Below, piece by piece: positions 23,656 to 33,123 of a stretch of 64,000 bases of DNA (positions within the stretch are counted from its first letter, which is position 1; the number at the start of each line of letters is the position of its first letter). Location: assembly GCF_018863415.1 (NCBI RefSeq), contig NZ_JAHKSN010000004.1, positions 137,501-201,500 on the forward strand, read 5' to 3'. The stretch comes from Deinococcus aestuarii. GTDB taxonomy: Bacteria > Deinococcota > Deinococci > Deinococcales > Deinococcaceae. Made by a program: the position numbers and the translations under genes. The notes beneath the pieces are model-generated. The model saw only the letters and a program-made list of their open reading frames with translations. It made no database searches and was not told the origin of the DNA.

Positions 23656-24360
23656 ATGACCGTCTCCACCTCCACACCGCTGACCCTCTTCCCCCTCGGC
23701 GACGGCATAGGCAGCGTCAGCCTCGTGCAGCACGTCGGCGACGATAAAATGATCGTCAACGCGGCCAGGGTAAGTTTCGGTGGAGACAACAGCAAGCCGC
23801 TCGATGTCCGCGACGAGAAACTCATTCGCTATCTGCTCACTCATCACCACGGCAGCCCCTTCGAACATAACCTGATCACCTTCAAAGTCGTGTGCCCAAT
23901 TTTTGTGGACAGGCAGATGGTACGCCATAGAGTCGGAGTTTCAAAAAATGAGGTGTCGGGAAGATATGTGGAGTTGCAGGAACGGAACTTCACGCCCCCC
24001 TCTTTCCGTAAGCAGGCCCCCAGCAACCGTCAGGCGTCGGTCGAGGATGACGGCACGCTCGATCAGGAGGCGGCGGCCCGTATCTGGGTGGAGGCGTGGA
24101 GGAACGCCTTCGGCGCCTATCAGGAGTTGCTGCATCTGGGCGTGACGCGGGAGCAGGCGCGCGGGGTGTTGCCGCTGTCGCTGTACACCGAATCGTATTA
24201 CACCTTCAATGTGCGCTCCCTCCTGCACTTCCTCGAACTGCGGGACCACGAGGGTGCCCAGTATGAAACCCGCCTCTTCGCGCGGGCGATGGCGGAGCTG
24301 GCCGAGCCTTTCTTTCCCGTCACCTTCCGCGAGTGGAGGGAGTTGCACGCGCAGGGTTAA
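23656..24360 (+). CDS. thyX: FAD-dependent thymidylate synthase
   Basis: A 234-residue flavin-dependent thymidylate synthase, which makes dTMP from dUMP using methylene-tetrahydrofolate and NADPH. The ThyX signature is R90-H-R92 followed by eight residues and Ser101 (SKNEVSGRY), one residue longer than the common X7 spacing. [25 protein letters not shown] and TYRxxN-like [15 protein letters not shown] are also typical. Codons for about residues 25-115 are clearly less GC-rich than the rest (see findings). Its stop overlaps the stop of the convergent 2H phosphoesterase by a few bases. Methylene-tetrahydrofolate is also the product of the adjacent glycine cleavage operon. Confidence 0.92.
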   Translation: MTVSTSTPLTLFPLGDGIGSVSLVQHVGDDKMIVNAARVSFGGDNSKPLDVRDEKLIRYLLTHHHGSPFEHNLITFKVVCPIFVDRQMVRHRVGVSKNEVSGRYVELQERNFTPPSFRKQAPSNRQASVEDDGTLDQEAAARIWVEAWRNAFGAYQELLHLGVTREQARGVLPLSLYTESYYTFNVRSLLHFLELRDHEGAQYETRLFARAMAELAEPFFPVTFREWRELHAQG

Positions 24361-24890
24361 TCTAAGAGCGGCCAAGCCTCCAACGGCACGTACAGCCCAC
24401 CGGGTCCGGGCTTGCGCATCAGCCACACTTCCCGCGCGGTGAAGGTGAGGGGCGTCGTGTCCAGGTCGGCAAAGGTCGCCCGAGCCTCCTGCAACACGGT
24501 GGACACGTCCACCCCGCGCCGCCCCAGCACGAGGGTGAGGTGAGGCGTCATGTGCGGTCCCTCGTAGCCGAAACGGTAGGCCGGGCGCAGGGCGTCGAGA
24601 AGCCGGAGGTGCAGGGCGACCGCATCCGGCGAGTGGACCCGGAGGTAGACGGCGCCGCGGTTCGCAAAGACCCGCGCGCCCTCGATGCTCAGGGTGACGG
24701 GTGGGTGGGCCGCCACCGCCCCCCGCGCGGAGTCCGCCCAGGAAAGGTCGGGACTCAGGCCGCTCCGGGCTTTGACGGTGACATGTGGGGTGCTTTCTCG
24801 CATCCTCAACCCGGCGCGAAACTCCTCGACACGGGCCGCGAGGTCGGGCGGCGCAAGGAGGCCGACGAGGAAGGACGGCGAGTTAGCCAC
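24357..24890 (-). CDS. 2H phosphoesterase / 2'-5' RNA ligase family protein
   Basis: A 177-residue protein with the duplicated H-x-T/S-x motifs of the 2H superfamily: TPHVTVKA in the N-terminal half and TPHLTLVLG in the C-terminal half. Both histidines are present, so it should be an active cyclic phosphodiesterase or RNA 2',3'-end processing enzyme of the LigT/ThpR type. The start is a GTG at 24890, and no clear promoter motif is seen there. It is divergent from gcvT, sharing the 138-base region with the 9-bp inverted repeat. Substrate is unknown. Confidence 0.82.
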   Translation of the reverse strand: MANSPSFLVGLLAPPDLAARVEEFRAGLRMRESTPHVTVKARSGLSPDLSWADSARGAVAAHPPVTLSIEGARVFANRGAVYLRVHSPDAVALHLRLLDALRPAYRFGYEGPHMTPHLTLVLGRRGVDVSTVLQEARATFADLDTTPLTFTAREVWLMRKPGPGGLYVPLEAWPLLD

Positions 24891-24948
24891 GGCGCCTCAG
24901 CACGCCGTCCCGCACCCGCAAAAAGCCTTGTGGGAAGGCACTTTCAGC

Positions 24949-25016
24949 CTGGACCATAGGTCAGCTTACCTCGCCTCGCGTCCAGCCCCACCGGACGCAG
25001 TGGCCTCATGGTCCAG
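24949..25016. promoter_or_regulatory. 9-bp inverted repeat upstream of gcvT (candidate operator)
   Basis: CTGGACCAT at 24949-24957 is perfectly inverted as ATGGTCCAG at 25008-25016, 50 bases apart. The second arm directly abuts the gcvT -10 box at 25017. The layout suits two binding sites of a dimeric regulator that loops DNA, or a hairpin in a transcript running from 25016 towards the 2H gene. Confidence 0.45.
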
Positions 25017-25022
25017 TAAAGT
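25017..25022 (+). promoter_or_regulatory. -10 box (TAAAGT) of gcvT, leaderless
   Basis: TAAAGT is six bases before the GTG start of gcvT. With no leader, a glycine riboswitch cannot sit in this transcript. Confidence 0.6.
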
Positions 25023-25028
25023 TCAGGG

Positions 25029-26099
25029 GTGACCCAGGCCACCGAGACAGCGTTGAAGCGGACGCCCCTGCACGCCGCCCACCTGCGCGCGGGTGCCCGC
25101 ATGGTGCCCTTCGGCGGGTGGGAGATGCCCGTGCAGTACGCGGGCGTCAAGGCCGAGCACGACGCGGTGAGAAGTCGCGCGGGCGTGTTCGACGTGTCGC
25201 ACATGGGCGAGTTCCGCGTCTCCGGGCCCGATGCCGAACGGTTCCTCCAGCACGTCACCACGAACGACGTCATGAAACTCAAACCCGGACGTGCCCAGTA
25301 CAACTGGCTGCCGAACGAGACGGGCGGGCTGGTGGACGACATCTACATCTACCGGGTCGGGGAGCAGGAGTTCCTGCTGGTGGTGAATGCGTCGAACATC
25401 GGCAAGGACTGGGCTCACCTGCAAACGCAGGCGGCGGGCTACGACGTGCGGCTCACCGACGAAAGCGACCGCTGGGGCCTCCTCGCCGTGCAGGGACCGC
25501 AGGCGGAGGCGCTGCTGCAACCGCACATCAGAGTAGACCTCGCCGCGAAGAAGAAGAACGCCTACTTCCCCGCCGAACTCTTCGGCTTCGATGTCCATCT
25601 CGCCCGTACCGGCTACACGGGCGAGGACGGCTTCGAGGTGTTCACCGACGCCAGCGAGGCCGAGACGATCTGGGACAAGCTGCTCGCGGTCGGCTTCACC
25701 CCGGCTGGCCTTGGCGCCCGCGACACCCTGCGGCTGGAGGCGGGCTTTCCCCTCTACGGCCACGAGTTCGCCGAGGACCTCCACCCCCTCGCCAGCACCT
25801 ACTCCTGGGTGGTGAAGGACAAGGCGCACCTGGGCCGCGAGCACATCAGCCTCGCGCCGCCCGTTCGCCTGATCGGCCTCGCCCTGGAGCGGGTGCCCGT
25901 CCGCGAGGGCTACCCGGTCCTCCTGAACGGCGAGCCCGTCGGCCACGTCACCAGCGGCACGAGCAGCCCGACCCTCGGCCACCCCATCGCGATGGCGCTC
26001 GTGCGCGGGGACGCCAGCACCGCCGACGCCTACGAGGTGGAGGTGCGCGGGAAGGCGCATCCGGCGCGGCGGGTGGAGTTGCCCTTCTACCGGAGGTAG
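25029..26099 (+). CDS. gcvT: Glycine cleavage system T protein (aminomethyltransferase)
   Basis: A 356-residue protein that transfers the methylene group from H-protein-bound aminomethyl-lipoate to tetrahydrofolate, releasing ammonia. The N-terminal [29 protein letters not shown] and [13 protein letters not shown] segments, [14 protein letters not shown] and the [11 protein letters not shown] block are standard GcvT signatures; [17 protein letters not shown] lies in the C-terminal OB-like domain. GTG start with a TAAAGT box six bases upstream. It is the first gene of the gcvT-gcvH-gcvP cluster and is separated from gcvH by 114 bases holding palindromic remnants. Confidence 0.96.
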   Translation: MTQATETALKRTPLHAAHLRAGARMVPFGGWEMPVQYAGVKAEHDAVRSRAGVFDVSHMGEFRVSGPDAERFLQHVTTNDVMKLKPGRAQYNWLPNETGGLVDDIYIYRVGEQEFLLVVNASNIGKDWAHLQTQAAGYDVRLTDESDRWGLLAVQGPQAEALLQPHIRVDLAAKKKNAYFPAELFGFDVHLARTGYTGEDGFEVFTDASEAETIWDKLLAVGFTPAGLGARDTLRLEAGFPLYGHEFAEDLHPLASTYSWVVKDKAHLGREHISLAPPVRLIGLALERVPVREGYPVLLNGEPVGHVTSGTSSPTLGHPIAMALVRGDASTADAYEVEVRGKAHPARRVELPFYRR

Positions 26100-26106
26100 G
26101 CGGTAC

Positions 26107-26165
26107 GCGGTGCGCAGGACGCGGGAAGAGACCCCGACACTGCGGACCGCGCACCACGTCCTGCG
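26107..26165. repeat. Nested inverted repeats between gcvT and gcvH
   Basis: GGTGCGC (26109-26115) matches GCGCACC (26149-26155), and CGCAGGACG (26113-26121) matches CGTCCTGCG (26157-26165). The sequence ACGTCCTGCGTCCC seen here also occurs at about 485-498, near the end of ptrB. It looks like a decayed dispersed element. Confidence 0.5.
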
Positions 26166-26213
26166 TCCCCAACCGCACACATCTCACCCCCCGAATCGAG
26201 GACAATACCCCCC

Positions 26214-26576
26214 ATGCAGACGCCCACCGAACTGAAGTACGCCAAAACCCACGAGTGGCTGGGGGACGACGGCACCGTCGGCATCTCCGACTTCGCGCAG
26301 GACCAGCTCGGCGACGTGGTGTACGTCGAACTCCCCGAGGTGGGCCGCGCCGTGACGGCGGGCGAGTCGGTCGCCGTGGTCGAGAGCGTCAAGACCGCCT
26401 CCGACATCTACGCCCCGGCGAGCGGCACCATCGTCGCCGTCAACGACGCCCTGAGTGGCAGCCCCGAACTCGTCAACAGCGGTCCCTACGAGGACGGCTG
26501 GCTCTTCCGCATCGAGAACCCCGAACCCGCCGACGACCTGCTGAGCGCCGAAGAGTACGCGGCAAGCGCGCAGTAA
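26214..26576 (+). CDS. gcvH: Glycine cleavage system H protein
   Basis: A 120-residue lipoyl carrier that shuttles the aminomethyl intermediate between GcvP, GcvT and lipoamide dehydrogenase. The lipoylated lysine is Lys60 in VESVKTASD, preceded by the [13 protein letters not shown] strand pair, as expected for the family. It is the predicted substrate of LipB and LipA encoded at 10795-12491. No ribosome-binding site is visible; CAATAC is a weak -10 candidate ten bases before the ATG. The gene is followed by a long palindromic repeat and then gcvP. Confidence 0.96.
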   Translation: MQTPTELKYAKTHEWLGDDGTVGISDFAQDQLGDVVYVELPEVGRAVTAGESVAVVESVKTASDIYAPASGTIVAVNDALSGSPELVNSGPYEDGWLFRIENPEPADDLLSAEEYAASAQ

Positions 26577-26608
26577 GGGGAGGAGAGGGCGGGAGCGATT
26601 GCTTGGTC

Positions 26609-26704
26609 GCCCCCTCACCCCCAGCCCCTCTCCCACGGGGGGAGAGGGGAGTAAAACATCTTTTCTCCCTCTCCCCCCGTGGGAGAGGGCCGGGGTGAGG
26701 GGGC
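26609..26704. repeat. Dispersed palindromic repeat A between gcvH and gcvP
   Basis: The left arm (26609-26648: GCCCCCTCACCC...CTCTCCC...GGGAGAGG) is inverted almost perfectly in the right arm (26667-26704), around a 17-base AT-rich centre. The same 50-odd bases, with the flank GGTCACACG, recur at 38305-38356. It can form a long stem in the gcvH-gcvP transcript and leaves a GG-rich leader before gcvP. Confidence 0.8.
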
Positions 26705-26738
26705 GTGTGACCAGCCCAACCGCCCCCAAGGAGCCCCC

Positions 26739-29591
<2,853 letters not shown>

Positions 29592-29609
29592 GGGGAAGAT
29601 AGAAACGAA

Positions 29610-29640
29610 AGGACGTTCAATAGGGGCGTCCTCTTATTTT
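29610..29640 (+). terminator. Intrinsic terminator of the gcv operon
   Basis: AGGACG (29610-29615) pairs with CGTCCT (29627-29632) over an 11-base loop and is followed by a T-rich tract to 29640. It marks the boundary of the accessory island. Confidence 0.65.
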
Positions 29641-29659
29641 AAAACCAATTACTTGAAAT

Positions 29660-30472
29660 CTAAAAGGGTAGTGGAAAACACTCGGAGGCCGTAGTACCTG
29701 TTTGATACTGTAACCAATTTGTGGAAAAGTACTGATTATTGTCCCTCATCACCTCATACGGTTGAAGTGATACCCGAGGCTTTTCAGACGGAGGCCTACC
29801 AACACCGGAGACCTTGTTAAAAGCGTTCATAGATAGGTTGGTCGAGCCCTCTATCATTACTATGCCGTCTATTATTATTATTTTTGAGTGGTTGTTGTCA
29901 ATGGTCCCTCTATCATCCTGGACAATAATAGAGAAATTGTCTGATCTTGGCAGACTATCTACCAAAGCTCTAGTGTAGGAATCCAAGGGACGCCCTACAA
30001 TCCCCCTTACCGCAGTCCTTTTAGAGGCTATATGCAGTGCGGTGATGAAAGTTGAATCTATATTATATGACATAAAGTGGATGAACTTTCTTGATGCCCC
30101 AATCAACTCTATGAGCAGAGCCAACGGCTCGTATTGAGATTTCTGTGGCGGCGTATAAGGCGGAAAGTTGCTTGCTATCGATATCAATTCGTGGAAATCC
30201 TTATAACTCCCTAGCCTCAGTTCCTTAGACCAGATTTCTCTCTCTTCCCTAGTGATTTCTAAATCACATACACTACACACCCAGCTCCAATCATCCCCCC
30301 TGTTGACGGTTCTCATCAGGAAACTTCTAACATTATCGTTTACCGTCAATACCTTTTGTTGGTACGGCAGGTCGCCAAAAGTGCCATGCGAAGCAACATG
30401 AAGCGCTTTACACCGTGGACAAATATAGGCCGGAGGACGCCAAGCAAGGAAGCTCAGGAGGTCAATAGACAT
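29660..30472 (-). CDS. Phospholipase D-like protein with N-terminal zinc ribbon
   Basis: A 270-residue protein encoded in strikingly AT-rich DNA. Residues 18-21 (CPRC) and 66-69 (CSVC) form a likely zinc ribbon. Residues 115-270 are a PLD fold with a single HKD motif, His195-x-Lys197-x4-Asp202, followed by G209-S-x-N. Proteins with one HKD motif usually act as dimers; known members are nucleases (Nuc, BfiI, DISARM DrmC-like) or lipid enzymes. An AGGAG ribosome-binding site precedes the ATG, unlike the leaderless core genes. Composition, RBS and position next to toxin-antitoxin genes suggest recent acquisition and a nuclease or defence role, which is inference. Confidence 0.8.
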   Translation of the reverse strand: MSIDLLSFLAWRPPAYICPRCKALHVASHGTFGDLPYQQKVLTVNDNVRSFLMRTVNRGDDWSWVCSVCDLEITREEREIWSKELRLGSYKDFHELISIASNFPPYTPPQKSQYEPLALLIELIGASRKFIHFMSYNIDSTFITALHIASKRTAVRGIVGRPLDSYTRALVDSLPRSDNFSIIVQDDRGTIDNNHSKIIIIDGIVMIEGSTNLSMNAFNKVSGVGRPPSEKPRVSLQPYEVMRDNNQYFSTNWLQYQTGTTASECFPLPF

Positions 30473-30699
30473 ATGCTCCTATGATAAGCCATAAACAAAG
30501 CTCTACGTGGGCAGCGCAAGCTGGGAGAATTTGCCCCCTGTAGCGACGAAGCGTCAGACTCCTTATCTAGCAAAGCCAAGAACGATTTTCAGTGCCAGGG
30601 ACTACGCGAGCACGCAGACCCTCCACTATCCCCTTCGTTCAACTCCTACTCCCCACCTTCCTCCTGCTTTTGCAGGCGCTGCCGCTTGTGGTCGAAGGT

Positions 30700-30734
30700 G
30701 GGGGCGGCGGGGGGGTGGGGGTTGGCTTGGGGGG
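30700..30734 (+). other. G-tract cluster, potential G-quadruplex
   Basis: Four runs of five to seven G (30700-30704, 30709-30715, 30717-30721, 30729-30734) lie within 35 bases, just downstream of vapC. The rest of 30473-30758 is a 286-base mixture of AT-rich and GC-rich DNA with no convincing gene. Confidence 0.45.
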
Positions 30735-30758
30735 TCGTCGGTCGGGGCGGCCCCTTCG

Positions 30759-31169
30759 TCATTCTGGGAACCAGTTCTCGACCCTCAACCCTGGCACGCG
30801 CCTGAACTCCCCCTCGTTGTTGGTCACGAGCGTCACGTCCGCGCTGAGGGCATGGACGGCGATCAGCAGGTCGAGCGGGCCGATGGGCTTGCCAGTCGCC
30901 TGCAATCCCGCCCTGATTTCTCCGTACATCCAGGCGGCAGCGTCGTCGTAGGGGACGGTCACGAGGTCCAGCAGGAACTCTTCCAGAGCTTCGCGGGTGC
31001 CGCGGCGAGTACTCTTCGCCACTCCAAAGGCCAACTCCGCCACAGTGACGCTGCTGACGGCGATGTTGCCGATCTGGTAACGCCGGAATATCTGCGCGAC
31101 GTGGGGCGGGTTCCTGTTGATGATGTAAATGCAGGTGTTGGTATCGAGGAAGTACAGGGGAGCGGCCAC
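30759..31169 (-). CDS. vapC: PIN-domain toxin VapC
   Basis: A 136-residue PIN-domain ribonuclease. The acidic metal-binding residues are Asp9 in FLDTNTC, Glu in VAELAFG near residue 44, and Asp in GPLDLLIA near 99, with the C-terminal TNNEGEFRRVPGLRVENW that closes VapC/FitB-type proteins. VapC toxins cut tRNA or rRNA when free of antitoxin. The gene begins two bases after the vapB stop and is part of the same transcript. It is intact, with no frameshift, so the module is probably functional. Confidence 0.9.
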   Translation of the reverse strand: MAAPLYFLDTNTCIYIINRNPPHVAQIFRRYQIGNIAVSSVTVAELAFGVAKSTRRGTREALEEFLLDLVTVPYDDAAAWMYGEIRAGLQATGKPIGPLDLLIAVHALSADVTLVTNNEGEFRRVPGLRVENWFPE

Positions 31170-31171
31170 GC

Positions 31172-31417
31172 TTAGAGGTCGCCCCAGTCGCGTTCCTGCT
31201 GCTCACCCTGGTCCCGCTCGATCTGGAAGCCGTCGAACTTTTCCAGGCTGGCGAGCAAGTTCTTCCACCCGTTGTTCTGTGGAAGCAGCAACACGCCGTC
31301 ACCCACGCGCTTGATGATGACCTCCTCGCCCTCGAAGCGGTACTCCTTGGGCAACCGGACAGCCTGGCTGCGCCCCGTTTGAAAAAGTTTCGCGGTGTCG
31401 TACTTGGCCCTGGTCAT
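31172..31417 (-). CDS. vapB: AbrB-type antitoxin VapB
   Basis: An 81-residue antitoxin. Residues 8-50 are an AbrB/SpoVT swapped-hairpin DNA-binding domain (TAKLFQTGRSQAVRLPKEYRFEGEEVIIKRVGDGVLLLP), and the acidic C-terminal tail (DQGEQQERDWGDL) would wrap the VapC active site. It is encoded directly before vapC. A GGGGGTGG stretch gives a ribosome-binding site. The promoter region holds a perfect 7-2-7 palindrome and a TATACT box, which fits autorepression by the VapBC complex. Confidence 0.9.
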   Translation of the reverse strand: MTRAKYDTAKLFQTGRSQAVRLPKEYRFEGEEVIIKRVGDGVLLLPQNNGWKNLLASLEKFDGFQIERDQGEQQERDWGDL

Positions 31418-31426
31418 GCTCCACCC

Positions 31427-31442
31427 CCTGATAGGTATCAGG
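31427..31442. promoter_or_regulatory. Palindromic operator of vapBC
   Basis: CCTGATAGGTATCAGG is a palindrome with 7-base arms and a 2-base centre, located between the vapB start (31417) and its -10 box, so a bound complex would cover the transcription start. Confidence 0.7.
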
Positions 31443-31448
31443 AGTATA
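31443..31448 (-). promoter_or_regulatory. -10 box (TATACT) of vapBC
   Basis: TATACT on the minus strand sits directly next to the palindrome and gives a leader of roughly 20 bases with a ribosome-binding site. Confidence 0.6.
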
Positions 31449-31521
31449 TACCGGGACGTGCCCTCACCTCTGGTTCTCCCTCACAGGGCGGCAGGAACGG
31501 GGCGGCCCCCTCATTGCCGGG

Positions 31522-31761
31522 TTAGGGAAGGCGGTCGGCGAGGTCGGGCTCGGCATCGGGCACGAGGGACAGGGCCGCGTCGAACTTCTCCCAACTGCCT
31601 CTCGCGGCGCGTTCCCTCAGGTAGTCCTCGGTCAGCAGGGCGCTCACCTTCTCCGCTACGGCGGTGGAGATGAGCTGATTCACGCTCACGCCTTCCTGCT
31701 TGGCAAGGTCCTTCAGGCGCTTGTGCAGACTGTCGGGCAAACGGACGCTCAGTGTGCTCAC
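31522..31761 (-). CDS. Ribbon-helix-helix (CopG/HicB-like) antitoxin, orphan
   Basis: A 79-residue protein. Residues 1-45 are a ribbon-helix-helix DNA-binding domain (TLSVRLPDSLHKRLKDLAKQEGVSVNQLISTAVAEK), followed by the ALLTEDYLRERAARGSWEKFDAAL tail typical of type II antitoxins of this group. The start is GTG with a GGGAGG ribosome-binding site six bases upstream. No toxin gene adjoins it: the next gene downstream is vapB with its own promoter. It lies 32 bases after the nucleotidyltransferase gene on the same strand and may be cotranscribed with it. Confidence 0.82.
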   Translation of the reverse strand: MSTLSVRLPDSLHKRLKDLAKQEGVSVNQLISTAVAEKVSALLTEDYLRERAARGSWEKFDAALSLVPDAEPDLADRLP

Positions 31762-31793
31762 GGTGGGCCTCCCAGCAGGGTCAGGAATTGGAA

Positions 31794-32243
31794 TCAGGAC
31801 TCGGGTGGAAGCTCACTCAAATCGCCCAAATCCTTGGGCCTGCCGCTGGCCGCCTTGTTCTGCCGAAGGTGGCGCAAGCTGATGACAGGGATGGTCAGGC
31901 CGTCCACCTCCATCTGCTCCCGCTCGGCGTGGGCCTCCTCGAAAGTCACGCCGCTGATCTGATTCAAAACCTCTAGCCGCAGAGGTGGCACACCCATCCG
32001 CAATACCTTTCCGGGCTGCACCAGATCGGCAGTCATGCTCGTCAGACCAAAATCGTGGAAGGCGGCAACGAGGCGGGCGGCGTTCTCAGGGGACAGGGAG
32101 ATAAACACATCCATGTCACCCGTCGCCCGGACGTACCCGTACAGGTTCACCGCGTAACCGCCAATCATCAGGTACTCAACTCCATGCTGGTTCAACAACG
32201 TCAAGAACTCGTTGAAGTCGGGCGGTAAGCGGATCGTAGCCAT
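31794..32243 (-). CDS. Nucleotidyltransferase-fold protein (DUF6036/AbiEii-like), putative toxin
   Basis: A 149-residue minimal nucleotidyltransferase. The fold signature is MIGGYAVNLYGYVRATGDMDVFI: the GG of the nucleotide loop followed by the catalytic D-x-D pair. The C-terminal part has RHLRQNKAASGRPKDLGDLSEL, as in related single-domain NTases that act with a small partner. Such proteins add nucleotides to RNA or protein targets and several serve as toxins (MNT, AbiEii, MenT). Its first 68 bases overlap the preceding 69-residue gene, which suggests obligate coupling. Whether it is toxin or antitoxin-type modifier is not known. Confidence 0.8.
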   Translation of the reverse strand: MATIRLPPDFNEFLTLLNQHGVEYLMIGGYAVNLYGYVRATGDMDVFISLSPENAARLVAAFHDFGLTSMTADLVQPGKVLRMGVPPLRLEVLNQISGVTFEEAHAEREQMEVDGLTIPVISLRHLRQNKAASGRPKDLGDLSELPPES

Positions 32244-32385
32244 AATGAATCTGCCTCAACAATTCCAATGCTTCTAGCCGCTCAGCGGGCGTGCGGGTCA
32301 GCCAATACGCAAGCTCGTTGCCCTGATCGTCCAAGCTGCCGACTTCCAGGGCCTGACGGTTCATCCTGGTATCACGAAGGGTCAT
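32176..32385 (-). CDS. Putative antitoxin/partner of the nucleotidyltransferase
   Basis: A 69-residue, mostly helical, soluble protein. TRTPAERLEALELLRQIHYGYDP and TARLQRVLDVVE form a recurring pattern for small proteins encoded upstream of NTases of this type. A TAAAAT box ends five bases before the ATG at 32385, so it is the leaderless first gene of the island operon; an internal ATG at 32364 is the alternative. Its final 68 bases are shared with the NTase gene in another frame. The role as antitoxin is inferred from context and size. Confidence 0.7.
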   Translation of the reverse strand: MTLRDTRMNRQALEVGSLDDQGNELAYWLTRTPAERLEALELLRQIHYGYDPLTARLQRVLDVVEPAWS

Positions 32386-32390
32386 GGGGC

Positions 32391-32396
32391 ATTTTA
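32391..32396 (-). promoter_or_regulatory. -10 box (TAAAAT) of the NTase module, leaderless
   Basis: TAAAAT on the minus strand lies five bases before the ATG at 32385, one of the strongest -10 matches in the window. Confidence 0.6.
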
Positions 32397-32449
32397 GCCT
32401 GCCTTGTACTTCGGCTCTCGCCCGAGTTCACCTCTACTGACAGCAAGAA

Positions 32450-32469
32450 GGCCGCCCCCACGAGCGGCC
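32450..32469 (-). terminator. Terminator of the 32487 gene
   Basis: On the minus strand GGCCGC (32469-32464) pairs with GCGGCC (32455-32450) and is followed by TTCTT. It lies 18 bases beyond the stop codon. Confidence 0.5.
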
Positions 32470-32486
32470 CTTTCCATCCCCAACAC

Positions 32487-32966
32487 TTACAGCCCCGGAA
32501 TCGGCACCGCCACTGGGCGAATCCTCTGGCCCTGGCCCTCGGCGGCGTTCAACAGCCGGTTTGTCGAGACGTTGAGGTTCTGGATGCCCTGCTCGTCGAA
32601 GCGGCCCCGCTTCAGGTTGTCGCCCACCTGGGTCAGCGACTTCTGGTAACCCGGCAGCAGGGAGCCGATGCGCGCCAGGAAGGGGTCCTGGGTGTTGCGG
32701 GTCAGCCGGATCGCCGAGTTGACCTGATAGGCGGCGAAGCCCAGCGCCAGCCCCGCCTTGACGATGGCGGAGCGCTGGCCCGGGGCGCCCGCCTGGAACT
32801 TGTACTCGCGGTAGGGTCGCAGCACCCAGGTGTTGAAGGCGTAGTACGCGGCGCCGAGGTGGAAGAGGAACCGGGCCTTCTCCCAGGCGGTGGCCTGCGC
32901 CTGCTGGGCCGGGGCGGCCACCAGCAGGGTTCCGGCGAGGATCAGGGACTTGCGCGCTTTGCTCAC
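32487..32966 (-). CDS. Exported hypothetical protein
   Basis: A 159-residue protein with a classical signal peptide (SKARKSLILAGTLLVAAPAQQAQA, cleavage near residue 26). The mature part is helical, with WEKARFLFHLGAAYYAFNTWVLRPYREYKF and a motif-poor C-terminal half rich in Asn, Gln and Arg. I do not recognise a family. GTG at 32966 is chosen because the signal peptide begins there. It has its own terminator. It is divergent from the acidic protein at 33124 and is probably a Deinococcus-lineage envelope protein of unknown role. Confidence 0.7.
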   Translation of the reverse strand: MSKARKSLILAGTLLVAAPAQQAQATAWEKARFLFHLGAAYYAFNTWVLRPYREYKFQAGAPGQRSAIVKAGLALGFAAYQVNSAIRLTRNTQDPFLARIGSLLPGYQKSLTQVGDNLKRGRFDEQGIQNLNVSTNRLLNAAEGQGQRIRPVAVPIPGL

Positions 32967-33123
32967 GCGCGAGAGTTTCCCGGCCCGGGGGCGGCGGCGG
33001 ATGAGCCCGGGGTAGAGGGGGACTTGGGGAAGCCCGGAGACCCAACGCCCCTTGCCTCGCCTCTCAAGAACCGGGCACCCACCGGGGCGACAATCTGGGA
33101 AACCACCCGGGAGGACGAAACCC

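Noticed and set aside
24891..25028. Glycine riboswitch upstream of gcvT
   Set aside because: The gcvT -10 box lies six bases before the GTG, leaving no leader, and I see no glycine aptamer pattern in the 138 bases.
26577..26738. CRISPR-like repeat between gcvH and gcvP
   Set aside because: There are only two inverted units without spacers; the unit recurs singly elsewhere, so it is a dispersed palindrome and not a CRISPR array.
30507..31175. 222-codon frame antisense to vapC
   Set aside because: vapC and vapB with motifs and operator explain the region; the antisense frame has no recognisable features.
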